This document shows, one piece after another, positions 1-7,516 of a stretch of 26,369 bases of DNA. Positions within the stretch are counted from its first letter, which is position 1. Every line of letters starts with the position of its first letter. Location of the stretch: assembly GCA_023391415.1 (NCBI GenBank), contig JAEWAY010000031.1, positions 1 to 26,369 of the forward strand. The letters run 5' to 3'. A model generated the notes under the pieces. That model saw only the letters and a list, made by a program, of their open reading frames with translations. It searched no databases and was not told the origin of the DNA. The stretch is from Bacteroidota bacterium (GTDB lineage: Bacteria; Bacteroidota; Bacteroidia; Cytophagales; Cytophagaceae). The translations under genes and the position numbers were made by a program.

Positions 1-70
1 CCGATTGCCCGCATTCCTGCTGCTTCAAAATCCTGATGATCTGTGTCTCGCTGAATTTACTCTTTTTCAT
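1..70 (-). CDS. IS3-family transposase OrfA, N-terminal fragment (runs off window)
   Basis: The minus strand from the ATG at 70 reads MKKSKFSETQIIRILKQQEC and continues off the left edge. The pattern K-x-K-F-S/T-E-x-Q-I-I-x-I-L-K-x-x-E is the typical start of the helix-turn-helix OrfA (transposase_8 type) of IS3-family elements, which binds the terminal inverted repeats. Only 23 codons are visible, so subgroup and intactness cannot be judged. A 57-nt untranslated leader separates this start from the inferred element end at 127. Assignment to OrfA is by motif recognition and is fairly secure for such a short piece. Confidence 0.75.
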   Translation of the reverse strand, partial: MKKSKFSETQIIRILKQQECGQS

Positions 71-127
71 TTACCCTAATTTATAAAACTACATTTATTT
101 TCGTAGCTGTTTGTAGGGAAGATTACA
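1..127 (-). mobile_element. Partial IS3-family insertion sequence (left end)
   Basis: Positions 1-70 encode the start of an IS3-type OrfA on the minus strand, so the window opens inside an insertion sequence. Read on the minus strand, the likely left terminus is TGTAATCTTCCC starting at 127. It begins with the TG dinucleotide typical of IS3-family ends. The neighbouring oxidoreductase frame loses its normal C-terminus exactly here, and its stop codon TAA lies inside these first bases. The boundary is inferred from this coincidence. The other end and any target duplication lie outside the window. Confidence 0.6.
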
Positions 128-893
128 GTCCCATTTGACGAATTTCAATATTTCTCTCTAGAATAACAGTTTGGTTGTCCCCTGAAACAGTAATTAATAA
201 ACCACCATCTTTTACAACTTTTATGCTGTCAGATCCTGTTCCTGGCTGAATTGCCAATGCTGTGTCGACCCCACCATTTGACCACTCTTCAACTTTCATT
301 ATCCAATCGGGGTCATTATAATCTACTGTATATTCTGCACCAAGCGACTTCATATAGTCGTGATTTTTTGCTGATGCTGAAGCCGAAATACGAATTCCCT
401 TTTCCTTGGCTAATTGTATAACTAAGGTCCCGATTGCTCCTGACGCTCCTGCGATAAAAAGGCTGTCTCCACTGCTTAAATTTATTTCACGCATACATTC
501 TAACGCGGTTTTTCCCGCGATTGGGATAGATGCTCCTTGTTGGGTAGTTAGGTTGTCCGGTAATCTTATTAATACAGATTGTTTTGCCACTGCATATTTC
601 GCCCAACTTCCACCTTGGTTTTGTAAAATTGTAGTGAATATTACTTTATCGCCAATATTAAAATCCGTTACCTGACTCCCTTTTTCTAGGATTCTTCCCG
701 CTCCTTCCGAACCAATTACATATGGAAAACTCACTTGGGCGGGGATAAAGTATCTATCGTGAATTCCTACACCAAATGCTTCTACTTTTATTAGTACTTC
801 ATCAGACTGTATTTTAGGTATATCTACGTCCTGTAATTCTACTTCTTGAGTTGTCGCGCTTGTCCTTACAAAGGCTTTCATTTTATTGTTCAT
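123..893 (-). pseudogene. NADP-dependent quinone oxidoreductase (MDR family), 3'-truncated by IS
   Basis: A zinc-independent medium-chain dehydrogenase/reductase of the quinone oxidoreductase type. It has a GroES-like N-terminal domain (about residues 5-120, with VIGSEGAGRI and GDKV) and a Rossmann domain with the nucleotide-binding stretch FIAGASGAIGTLVIQLAKEK around residues 146-165. Family members are usually about 305-320 residues; this frame stops at 256 with ...EIRQMGL, where the conserved C-terminal strand-helix and the final GK-x-V-L/I region should follow. The stop lies within the presumed IS terminus, so the native end appears to have been removed by insertion. The start is the ATG at 893; the ATG at codon 5 (MKAFVR) is an equally plausible start. 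The gene is visibly more AT-rich than the downstream operon, which hints at acquisition. Whether the truncated protein folds is unknown. Confidence 0.7.
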
Positions 894-1310
894 AGTTTTA
901 TTCTTGTTGTTGGTTTTTAATTTGCCTATAACTCTCCAATATACGCGATAATGTTCATTCTTATCGAGTGTAAAGAAAAGATATAATGATAGTGTAATGA
1001 ATTAGTTATGATAAAAATAATGCTTCTTAACTAGCGCGTTTTTTAAGCTATTCCTTAATAAAAGGTATATTTTTACGCGGTTAGTTATAGGATTAGTTTG
1101 GCCGCGTTCTATACTCTTGGCATTGTATAGAGTTAAGAACTATGAAGCAATATAAGGCGTTGATTATCTTGTTGTTTTTTATAAACGCGGAAATGATAAG
1201 GACTGTGGGTATTAACAAAAAATGGATATGTAAAAGGCTGACATGTATTGTACAGTAAAAACCGCCATTATCTGTCAATTGACAAAGCGCTGGGTTTATG
1301 CTGAAAATAG
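894..1310. other. AT-rich gap without a supported gene
   Basis: About 400 bases of low-GC sequence lie between the oxidoreductase start and the tRNA terminator. The only open frame is a 61-codon minus-strand frame rich in Ile, Leu and Phe without recognisable motifs. Visible items are a small inverted repeat TCTATAC/GTATAGA around 1109-1133, a 10-bp palindrome GTCAATTGAC at 1275-1284, and five CGCG tetranucleotides, many for such AT-rich DNA. Promoters for the oxidoreductase must lie at its left side, but I could not assign one. Confidence 0.4.
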
Positions 1311-1343
1311 AAAAGGACCATTTATCTCATAAATGGTCCTTTT
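1311..1343 (-). terminator. Rho-independent terminator downstream of tRNA-Ser
   Basis: A perfect 15-bp hairpin with a 3-nt loop: arms 1311-1325 and 1329-1343, loop 1326-1328. The outer four pairs are A-U, so each strand's transcript ends in a U run (GGTCCTTTT), the classical intrinsic-terminator polarity in both directions. It begins 4 nt after the 3' end of the tRNA on the minus strand and would also stop plus-strand transcription coming from the left. Confidence 0.85.
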
Positions 1344-1347
1344 CTCG

Positions 1348-1435
1348 CAGAGAGGAAGGGATTCGAACCCTCGATACCCTTTTGGGGTATACCCGCTTTC
1401 CAGGCGAGCTCCTTCAACCACTCGGACACCTCTCT
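1348..1435 (-). tRNA. tRNA-Ser (anticodon GGA)
   Basis: The minus strand folds as an 88-nt class II tRNA. The acceptor stem AGAGAGG (1435-1429) pairs with CCTCTCT (1355-1349), with discriminator G at 1348. The D region is GTGTCCGAGTGGTTGAAGGA, the anticodon loop CTGGAAA gives anticodon GGA, and a long variable arm of the form TACCCC-AAAA-GGGGTA precedes the T arm GAGGGTTCGAATCCCTTC. The long variable arm and the discriminator G are serine identity features. CCA is not encoded. It reads UCC and UCU serine codons. Confidence 0.95.
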
Positions 1436-1480
1436 GTGTTTGATCCGTTGAGGAAAATCGCTCCTCTCAAAATCGGACTG

Positions 1481-1511
1481 CAAAGAAATTAATAAATTTC
1501 GCTTTTCGCAA
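1481..1511 (-). promoter_or_regulatory. Candidate Bacteroidota-type promoter for tRNA-Ser
   Basis: On the minus strand a TTG (1511-1509) is followed after 20 nt by TTTCTTTG (1488-1481), a 7-of-8 match to the -7 consensus TAnnTTTG. The distance matches the rrf2 promoter proposed in this window. Transcription would start about 40 nt before the tRNA. Only one deviation from consensus is seen, but such short motifs also occur by chance. Confidence 0.35.
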
Positions 1512-1549
1512 GTTTTTTGGAAAAAGTATTTCATCAGATCGTATAAAAC

Positions 1550-2677
1550 TCATTTTTTCCTGGCCCGCGATTTCCCATCTCGGGAGTAACTTCTTCCTTT
1601 CCATTGAATACCTCCTGGCAGATAGAAGTTGACTACCTGCATGAAAAGCATGGGCGGGCCGAGCAACTGGTGCGTGACGAAGTATTTCATATATTCCGTG
1701 TGCCCGACCTTTCGTAGCGCGAGCCATGTAAAGGGACAGTCCAGCAGTATCTTTATTGTCCAGCAGCCCGCGGCCGCTATAGGATTGAGCAGGAGGGCCG
1801 TTGCCAGAAAGGGGAAGAACGCGCCATGCAGACCGAGCAGCGCCAGAGGAAACCAGGGTATCCGCGTGGCGCCGGTCATCCAGCGCTTGCGCTGGGAGAG
1901 AAAGGACCTCAGGTCCGGCTGACCTTCTGTAAGCGCGAGAACTTCCCGCTGAAGCAGGTTTTTGTACTTCCAGCCTTTGCGCAAGGTATGGCGAAAAAGT
2001 TCGAAATCCTCAGTAAGGCTGAAAGGCAGGTTTTCGTAGCCTCCGGTAGACTCGTATGCTTCCCTGCTGATCAGCATATTGTTGCCTACCGCGCTTATGG
2101 GAGTACGCTCTGACAAAAGGCGGACCTGAGCGAACGCGTAGATCCAGTCGAGTGCCTGGAAGTTGGCCAGCCAGCGCCCCTGTCGTACGATCGTTACTCC
2201 GTTGATCGTGCCATAGCCGGGCCGCCAGGCGCCGTACAGCCCCTTGATCCAGCTTCGCGGTACGCTGATATCAGCGTCCGTAATACAGAAAAACGCGCCC
2301 CGGGCTTTCCGGGCCAGATGAGCCAGCGCGTTGGCCTTGCCTCGGGCTGTCCCGAGATTTTCACGGATATGGATGAGGCGAAATTGCTTTTTGTCCTGTA
2401 TATAGTCTTCCACAATCGCAGAGGTCGCGTCTTCGGAAGCGTCGTCGCCTATCAGGATTTCCAGTTTATCGATCGGCCAGTCCAGCGAGGCCATGTGTCG
2501 CAGGCAGGCCCGGATATTCTGTTCCTCGTTACGTACCGCCAGCAGTACCGATATGAAGGGGAGTTCGCCGGATACCCGAAGTGGCTCCTTTTTATCAAGT
2601 GTCAGCAGGATATACTGGACGATCTGGGCCAGGTAGAGCAGGGTGAAATAGCCGGATACAATGAGAAAAAGTATCAT
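1550..2677 (-). CDS. Membrane glycosyltransferase, family GT2 (processive type)
   Basis: A 375-residue inverting GT2 enzyme of the class that polymerises polysaccharide at the inner membrane. An N-terminal membrane helix spans about residues 1-25. The catalytic domain carries VLLAVRNEEQNI (45-56), the sugar-nucleotide Asp pair in GDDAS (77-81), the metal-binding DAD (134-136), TED (222-224) with the likely catalytic base, and QRKRW (262-266), the Q-x-x-R-W motif of processive synthases such as NodC, IcaA/PgaC and BcsA. Two to three helices follow, and the tail is very basic (KSRARKK). Its ATG overlaps the stop of the upstream deacetylase (ATGA, 4 nt), implying translational coupling. A deacetylase next to a Q-x-x-R-W GT2 resembles nodB-nodC and ica/pga arrangements, so an N-acetylhexosamine polymer is a reasonable but unproven product. 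It is the last protein gene of the long minus-strand operon. Confidence 0.9.
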   Translation of the reverse strand: MILFLIVSGYFTLLYLAQIVQYILLTLDKKEPLRVSGELPFISVLLAVRNEEQNIRACLRHMASLDWPIDKLEILIGDDASEDATSAIVEDYIQDKKQFRLIHIRENLGTARGKANALAHLARKARGAFFCITDADISVPRSWIKGLYGAWRPGYGTINGVTIVRQGRWLANFQALDWIYAFAQVRLLSERTPISAVGNNMLISREAYESTGGYENLPFSLTEDFELFRHTLRKGWKYKNLLQREVLALTEGQPDLRSFLSQRKRWMTGATRIPWFPLALLGLHGAFFPFLATALLLNPIAAAGCWTIKILLDCPFTWLALRKVGHTEYMKYFVTHQLLGPPMLFMQVVNFYLPGGIQWKGRSYSRDGKSRARKK

Positions 2678-3327
2678 AAGGTTTTGAATACGTAACCCAG
2701 TTCGGAAAAATGCCGGAGAAAACGCGGCAGCGCGTAACGCGTATTGCGTTCAGCCTTGTAGCTGTCGTGAAAGATGACGATAGAGCCCGCTTTTGTATAT
2801 CGGATCGCTTTTCGCAGACAGGCTTCAGGGCTTAGGCGCTGGTCGTAGTCGCCGGTCAGCGCGTTCCACATGATGACGCGATAGTCGTTCCTGAGCGCTC
2901 TGACCTGCGCGGGGCGGATTTTGCCATAGGGAGGACGGAAAAGCGGTTTGCCCTTATCAATAGGATTCTCCTTTGACATGATATCCGCGCATAGGCGCGT
3001 ATTGGACAGGTAGACCGGAGTAGAAGTCTTCCAGCCATTCAGGTGATTGTACGTATGATTGCCATGGCGATGCCCTTCATTCACTATTCTTCGGAATAGC
3101 TCAGGATGTTTCCTTACGTTGTCGCCGACACAGAAAAAGGTCGCGAGGGCGCCATGTTCCCGCAATTGATCCAGCGCGAATTCGGTAGGACCCGGCACGG
3201 GCCCGTCGTCGAAGGTCAGATAGATTTCCTTGCGTCGTTTCGTATCCACCGACCATTCCAGCGCGGGATAGATCCGGGATAGCAGCCAGGTCGCGATATT
3301 GAAGTTCATGCCGCTAATTGTTTTCAT
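2674..3327 (-). CDS. Polysaccharide deacetylase, NodB homology domain (CE4)
   Basis: A compact 217-residue NodB-domain protein predicted to remove N- or O-acetyl groups from a glycan with a metal centre. All CE4 motifs are visible: TFDDGP (38-43; D40 catalytic base, D41 metal), H-x-x-x-H at H91 and H95 within HGNHTYNH, RPPYG (131-135), a tryptophan region MWNALTGDYD (153-162), and IVIFHDS with H187. There is no clear cleavable signal peptide; the first 20 residues are moderately hydrophobic and might anchor it. Two starts are possible: ATG at 3327, overlapping the flippase by 14 nt, or ATG at 3309, 4 nt after the flippase stop. The second gives MNFNIATWLLSRIYP, which resembles the usual family start. 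It is coupled to the GT2 downstream by a 4-nt overlap, which suggests that the polymer made by that enzyme is its substrate. Peptidoglycan or chitooligosaccharide activity cannot be excluded. Confidence 0.9.
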   Translation of the reverse strand: MKTISGMNFNIATWLLSRIYPALEWSVDTKRRKEIYLTFDDGPVPGPTEFALDQLREHGALATFFCVGDNVRKHPELFRRIVNEGHRHGNHTYNHLNGWKTSTPVYLSNTRLCADIMSKENPIDKGKPLFRPPYGKIRPAQVRALRNDYRVIMWNALTGDYDQRLSPEACLRKAIRYTKAGSIVIFHDSYKAERNTRYALPRFLRHFSELGYVFKTL

Positions 3328-4771
3328 TAAGATGAATATATCTGTGTAGCCCGGCGAACAGACAAAGGGCGATCAGAAAAACGCCTCCGCATATCGTCAC
3401 CTGATACCAAAGCAGTCCAAGAGACTGTAGCAGCCAGAAAAAACCAGCCAGAAGCAGCGTGATGACGCTCAGCTTGATCAGGAGATCAATGGGTACTTTG
3501 ACCGGAAGCCTGTTTTTGATCAGATAGATATAAGCTATACTCAGGAAGATAACGCTGGCGAAGGTACTCCAGGCGGCGGCGTAGGTACCATATCGGGGAA
3601 TAAAGATAAAATTGAGGACGATATTGAATACGATGCTGACAATGATGATGCCGCTGAGCCTTTTTTCCAGACCCAGACAAGAAAGCAGACTGCCGTATAC
3701 CGCGAAGAAGCCGTTGAGCAGCGCCGTCAGAAACAGGATACGGGTAGTATCCGCCATGATGTCGATTTCTTCCTGACTGCTATTGTTGAAAAGCCAGAAC
3801 AGATGCTCGGAAAAGAAAAACACGAAAACGGAAAGGAAGATCATGGGAACAGCCGCCACGACCTGACCCATTTCGAATACCCGCTGAAGCTTGGCCGTAT
3901 CTTTCTGATGAAACGCGAATTTGGCGAAAAAGAAAGGAAGTACGGTCCACAGGTACATCTGGAAAGCCTCCAGCCACCGGTAGGCTCCCGCGTATAATCC
4001 CGAACGCAGGCGGGCGATGGCCGGATCGCCGATTCGCTCCAGCATGACCTGATCCAGTTTTTCATTGAACGAATACAATATGGTCATGACCGCGAAGGGA
4101 AAACTTAATACGAGAATCTCCCTGATACTTGGTATGTTGAATACGGGACGAATCCAGCCGTACAGCCGTACCAGTACCCAATAGAAAATCAATATCGTGA
4201 TGACCGCCGAGATAAGCCGGGCGTATATGTAGCTTTCCAGCGTAATACGGTTGTAGAGTATGATCAAGATGATCAGCATCAGGATAGCCTTGTCGGAAAC
4301 CGATACGATCGAGTCGAGCCGGAAGTATTGCGACGCCTGAAAGTTGGAGCGGAAAAAAAGCAATAACTGCAATACCGCTTGCGTAAAGCTCAGTACAGCC
4401 AGAAAGTATAGTTCGACGGGACTATAATCAAGCAGATAACCCACGCCGACCATAAAAACAGGATAAACGAGACTCAGCAATACCTTGAACGAAATGATAT
4501 TGGAAAAAAGCTTGTTCATGTTGTTCGGGTCGCCGGCTACGTGCTTGGTCGTATACATGTTGACCCCGAGGTCGGAGAAGGAGATAAACAGGTAGCCCAG
4601 CGCGTAGAGCGCCGCGAATGTTCCGTATTCGTCATGGCCGATCCTGTCCTGAACAATGTTTTCGATCAGCAGCCAGACAGGCTTGATCAGAAGGTTCAGG
4701 AAAACCAGCAGACTGATATTTGCGAAAAAGCTTTTGATGGATTCTGGTGTTTTAAAACGGGCGCCTCTGCT
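3314..4771 (-). CDS. Oligosaccharide flippase / polysaccharide biosynthesis protein (MOP superfamily), start codon unclear
   Basis: A polytopic membrane protein of the Wzx/MATE-like flippase type, thought to move lipid-linked glycans across the inner membrane. Many hydrophobic helices and the C-terminal pattern FNIVLNFIFIPRYGTYAAAW, common in this family, are visible. The first ATG of the frame is at 4558 (414 residues). However, the frame stays open to 4771, just after an in-frame TAA at 4774-4772, and the extra 71 codons encode family-like sequence: SIKSFFANISLLVFLNLLIK, then DRIGHDEYGTFAALYALGYL and FSDLGVN. A protein from about 4771 would have 485 residues, the normal flippase length, whereas a start at 4558 would lose the first two helices. 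No ATG, GTG or TTG occurs in frame in the extra part, so the true start is either non-canonical or mutated. The gene lies 20-odd nt after the SpoIIE phosphatase and overlaps or abuts the deacetylase. Confidence 0.8.
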   Translation of the reverse strand, partial: SRGARFKTPESIKSFFANISLLVFLNLLIKPVWLLIENIVQDRIGHDEYGTFAALYALGYLFISFSDLGVNMYTTKHVAGDPNNMNKLFSNIISFKVLLSLVYPVFMVGVGYLLDYSPVELYFLAVLSFTQAVLQLLLFFRSNFQASQYFRLDSIVSVSDKAILMLIILIILYNRITLESYIYARLISAVITILIFYWVLVRLYGWIRPVFNIPSIREILVLSFPFAVMTILYSFNEKLDQVMLERIGDPAIARLRSGLYAGAYRWLEAFQMYLWTVLPFFFAKFAFHQKDTAKLQRVFEMGQVVAAVPMIFLSVFVFFFSEHLFWLFNNSSQEEIDIMADTTRILFLTALLNGFFAVYGSLLSCLGLEKRLSGIIIVSIVFNIVLNFIFIPRYGTYAAAWSTFASVIFLSIAYIYLIKNRLPVKVPIDLLIKLSVITLLLAGFFWLLQSLGLLWYQVTICGGVFLIALCLFAGLHRYIHLNENN

Positions 4772-4790
4772 TTAGGAAATAAAGTTAAAA

Positions 4791-6029
4791 TTAATGAAAT
4801 GTACAGGAAAGAAATGTAATATCATCGGGAAAGTGAGCTTTTCCTTTGAAAGCGACGAGTTCTTCCATCAGGTCGTGGTGCAGGCAGCGGATAGCGGTTT
4901 TGTCCTTGAGCAGAAAATGGATCAGGCGCCGCGTGCCGTATTCCTCTCCGGCTTCATTGACGGCTTCGCTGAGGCCGTCGGTATACGCGAAAAGAAAGCT
5001 GCCCGGAGTGAACGGCAATGTTTCCTTTTCCATAAAGGGGAGATGGTCGAACGCGCCCAGGACGGTCGTGCCTTTATTTAATTCGGCGACCTGTTCTCCC
5101 TGTATGAGGTAGGGAGGGTTGTGACCCGCGTTGATATAGGTCAGACGGTTGTTTTTCAGATCCGCTATCGCGCAAAAAAACGTAATGAACCGGTCTCCGT
5201 GCGAATTGGTCTTGACCAGATGGTTGAGTTCCCGCACGATGTCTTCCAGATCGTCGGTACGACGTACCAGTGTACGCAGGCCCGATTGAAAGCTGGACAT
5301 CAGCAGGGCCGCCGGGATGCCTTTGCCCGATACGTCCGCGATGCAAAATAAAAAGCGCTGATCAGGCAATTCGATGTAGTCGTAGTAGTCTCCCCCTACC
5401 TGCAAATGGGGCAGATAGCTCGCTTTTAGTTCGATCCGGTCATTGGAAGGCAGGCTGGACGGAAAAAGGTTGCTTTGTACTTTGCTCGCGATTTCCAGTT
5501 CTTTTCTGAGCGCTTCCTGTTGCAATTGCTTGCGGGCCAGTTTTTTGTTTTCGATGGCGACGATGAGTATGCTGGTGAGCGTCTGTACAAAGGATACGGG
5601 ATTGTCTTCCCCTTCCAGATCCTGCCCGGATACCCCTCCGAGAAATACAAAAGCCAGGTTTTGGGATTTGTGCAATATGGGGATCACGACGTCGAAGCCT
5701 TCCGGCGCGGGCAAGGAAGCCGTCGGAGTGATGGAAGCGTGTTGGAGCAACTCTTCCCCGATATACGTAGGAGTGTCGGAGTCGATCTTTACCCCGTAGT
5801 GTACCTTGCACTCCCACTGTTCATCCAGTACAAAAAGCGCTAGTTTTGAGATCGTCAGATTAGAAAGCAGCGTAAAATGGTAAATTCTGTACAACGCGTT
5901 TTCCGGCAGATTGGCGTTGATCGCTTCGGTAACCTCAAGTAAGGCGTTGAGCTCAAGCTGTTTTAGATTGAGCTTGTCGGTGGGATCGTCGGATTTACCA
6001 TTTAACAGCGGTTTTCGGGTCATATGCAT
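4791..6029 (-). CDS. GAF-domain PP2C-type phosphatase (SpoIIE/RsbU family)
   Basis: A 412-residue cytoplasmic serine/threonine phosphatase. Residues about 25-165 look like a GAF sensor domain. Residues 160-190 form a helical linker (NKKLARKQLQQEALRKELEI) continuing into the SVQSNLFP-like entry of SpoIIE phosphatases (ASKVQSNLFPSSLP). The PP2C fold follows with metal-ligand motifs GGDYYD (212-217), D232 in ADVSGKG, AGHNPP (301-306), YTDG (349-352) and DDIT (402-405), so the enzyme should be active. Relatives dephosphorylate anti-sigma-factor antagonists in partner-switching pathways; no STAS or anti-sigma kinase gene is nearby. The start at 6029 overlaps the permease by 35 nt; a second ATG at 6023 is possible. 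Its position inside an envelope operon suggests a regulatory role there, which is inference. Confidence 0.92.
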   Translation of the reverse strand: MHMTRKPLLNGKSDDPTDKLNLKQLELNALLEVTEAINANLPENALYRIYHFTLLSNLTISKLALFVLDEQWECKVHYGVKIDSDTPTYIGEELLQHASITPTASLPAPEGFDVVIPILHKSQNLAFVFLGGVSGQDLEGEDNPVSFVQTLTSILIVAIENKKLARKQLQQEALRKELEIASKVQSNLFPSSLPSNDRIELKASYLPHLQVGGDYYDYIELPDQRFLFCIADVSGKGIPAALLMSSFQSGLRTLVRRTDDLEDIVRELNHLVKTNSHGDRFITFFCAIADLKNNRLTYINAGHNPPYLIQGEQVAELNKGTTVLGAFDHLPFMEKETLPFTPGSFLFAYTDGLSEAVNEAGEEYGTRRLIHFLLKDKTAIRCLHHDLMEELVAFKGKAHFPDDITFLSCTFH

Positions 6030-7251
6030 CTCTCAGGCCATTGCCAAACAAATTAAACGCTAATACAGTAACGCTAATACAAATACTTGGCAAAAGTACT
6101 AAATATCCGCTATCTCTGGAACCAATTGAATGAAAACCTTCGTTGACCATCATGCCCCAGGAGGGCATGGGAGGCTGCACACCCAGACCGAGAAAACTTA
6201 ATCCCGCTTCGATCAGGATCGCCGAAGCGAAATTGGCTGTGGCGATAACGATCAGCGGCCCCATCATATTGGGCAGTATATGGAGAAAGATGATACGCGT
6301 GTTGCCCATACCCAGAGCCCGGGCCGCTTCTACAAAAAGCTTCTCCTTGATGCTGATGATCTGTCCGCGTACCACCCGCGCCACTTCTACCCACATGGTC
6401 AGACCGACGGCTACAAACGCCACCCAGATCCCTTTGCTCTGCAGGGCGAGGCTGATGGCTATCACCAGCATGATGCTGGGGATGGACCATACCACGGTCA
6501 TCAGCCACATGATGAAATTGTCGAGCCAGCCTCCAAAAAAACCGGCGAAGGCGCCCAGGCTGACTCCCACAAACAGGGATATCAGCACGGATATGAAGCC
6601 GATGGAGAGGGAAATGCGAGCGCCAAACAGAAGGCGGCTGGTGATATCGCGGCCGGCTTTGTCGGTTCCCAGCATAAAATAGCGGTCTTCAATATTGTTC
6701 TTTTTAAACTCCGTTATGATATCGGCCTTGGAAACAGCGCGTACGTTTTCGTCCAGATCAAGATAGACGATGGAATCGCCCTTGACCAGATAGTTTCGTT
6801 CGGCCTCCTCGGGCAACTTATCCGACGAGCCGACATATACTGGAGTAGTTACGGTAAACAGATTGGCGGAATCGGGACCGCTCTCCGAGCCGTACTTGTA
6901 ATAATAGACTTTGAGTTTGTATTCGTTGATATAATACTCCTTGACCGGTACGATGATATAGGAGCTTTCGGCGCCCTCATACATTTTGCGGAGAATATTG
7001 GGCTTCTCGATTTTACGGTTTTTGCGAAACTTTAGCAGGGTGGCGTGAAATCCCGGAGGCTTTCTCTTGATGAGGGCCGAACCGTCGTTGGCGTTGGGGG
7101 TGCTGTCGGGCATGATCAGGTAGCCCAATATGGCGACAATATGGATCAGGACGATAAACGCCAGGCCTATCATGGCCGGCTTGTTTTTGATCAGCCTTTT
7201 TCTGACGTAGTAGGAGGGGGTCTTGGCTATTTCCTTGTGTTTTTTACTCAT
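5995..7251 (-). CDS. ABC transporter permease, OppC/DppC type, with large extracytoplasmic insert
   Basis: A 418-residue inner-membrane permease. Helix 1 lies at about residues 26-46. Residues 50-190 are a hydrophilic segment rich in Tyr, Lys and Asp that is much longer than in proteobacterial OppC. The transport domain begins with LGTDKAGRDITSRLLFGARI (194-213), the hallmark of OppC/DppC proteins, followed by about five helices. The EAA loop VEAARALGMGNTRIIFLHIL (307-326) docks the ATPase, and LSFLGLGVQPPMPSWGMM (351-368) is also typical. By family it would import peptides or similar solutes. The partner permease, ATPases and binding protein are not in this window, so it must assemble with products encoded elsewhere. 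It starts 5 nt after the small wHTH-like gene. Confidence 0.92.
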   Translation of the reverse strand: MSKKHKEIAKTPSYYVRKRLIKNKPAMIGLAFIVLIHIVAILGYLIMPDSTPNANDGSALIKRKPPGFHATLLKFRKNRKIEKPNILRKMYEGAESSYIIVPVKEYYINEYKLKVYYYKYGSESGPDSANLFTVTTPVYVGSSDKLPEEAERNYLVKGDSIVYLDLDENVRAVSKADIITEFKKNNIEDRYFMLGTDKAGRDITSRLLFGARISLSIGFISVLISLFVGVSLGAFAGFFGGWLDNFIMWLMTVVWSIPSIMLVIAISLALQSKGIWVAFVAVGLTMWVEVARVVRGQIISIKEKLFVEAARALGMGNTRIIFLHILPNMMGPLIVIATANFASAILIEAGLSFLGLGVQPPMPSWGMMVNEGFHSIGSRDSGYLVLLPSICISVTVLAFNLFGNGLRDAYDPKTAVKW

Positions 7252-7256
7252 AGTTC

Positions 7257-7511
7257 CTACCTGCTGTTGTGGGCAAGCAATCCTGTCTTGGAGGCAAGAT
7301 AATTATAATTGCGAAATTCTTCCTTAAAATTTGCCAGCGCGTCCGGATGGGCGTCGACTTCGCCCGATAGGATCCGGATCCAGCCTTTGGAGTGCAGATT
7401 GGCAAGCTGGTCGACAAGAAGGTCGGTTTCCAACTCCAGCTCTTGTCTCAGCTTGTCAAAACTAATCAAAAAATACATTTCGTCAAGTATATCAAACTCC
7501 AGTTCTGTCAT
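7257..7511 (-). CDS. Small winged-helix-like hypothetical protein
   Basis: An 84-residue acidic protein packed between two operon genes with gaps of only 5 nt on each side, which supports it being real. Residues 5-50 (LDEMYFLISFDKLRQELELE, then LLVDQLANLHSKGWIRIL) have the helix-helix-helix-strand pattern of a winged-helix domain. The C-terminal part ends in FRNYNYLASKTGLLAHNSR. It has no signal peptide or membrane helix. I recognise this type of small protein only as a conserved hypothetical of Bacteroidota; DNA binding is not shown. The start is the ATG at 7511. Confidence 0.7.
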   Translation of the reverse strand: MTELEFDILDEMYFLISFDKLRQELELETDLLVDQLANLHSKGWIRILSGEVDAHPDALANFKEEFRNYNYLASKTGLLAHNSR

Positions 7512-7516
7512 CGTAT

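Noticed and set aside
1093..1278. 61-codon hydrophobic frame in the AT-rich gap
   Set aside because: Hydrophobicity follows from AT-rich codons; no initiation context, family or operon partner.
1449..1474. Imperfect GAGGA/TCCTC hairpin between the GT2 gene and tRNA-Ser as operon terminator
   Set aside because: The stem is short with a bulge and lacks a U tail; it also overlaps the leader expected for the tRNA.
6280..7035. Plus-strand 251-codon frame within the permease
   Set aside because: Antisense to a clear OppC-type gene, rich in His, Asp and Gly with no motif.
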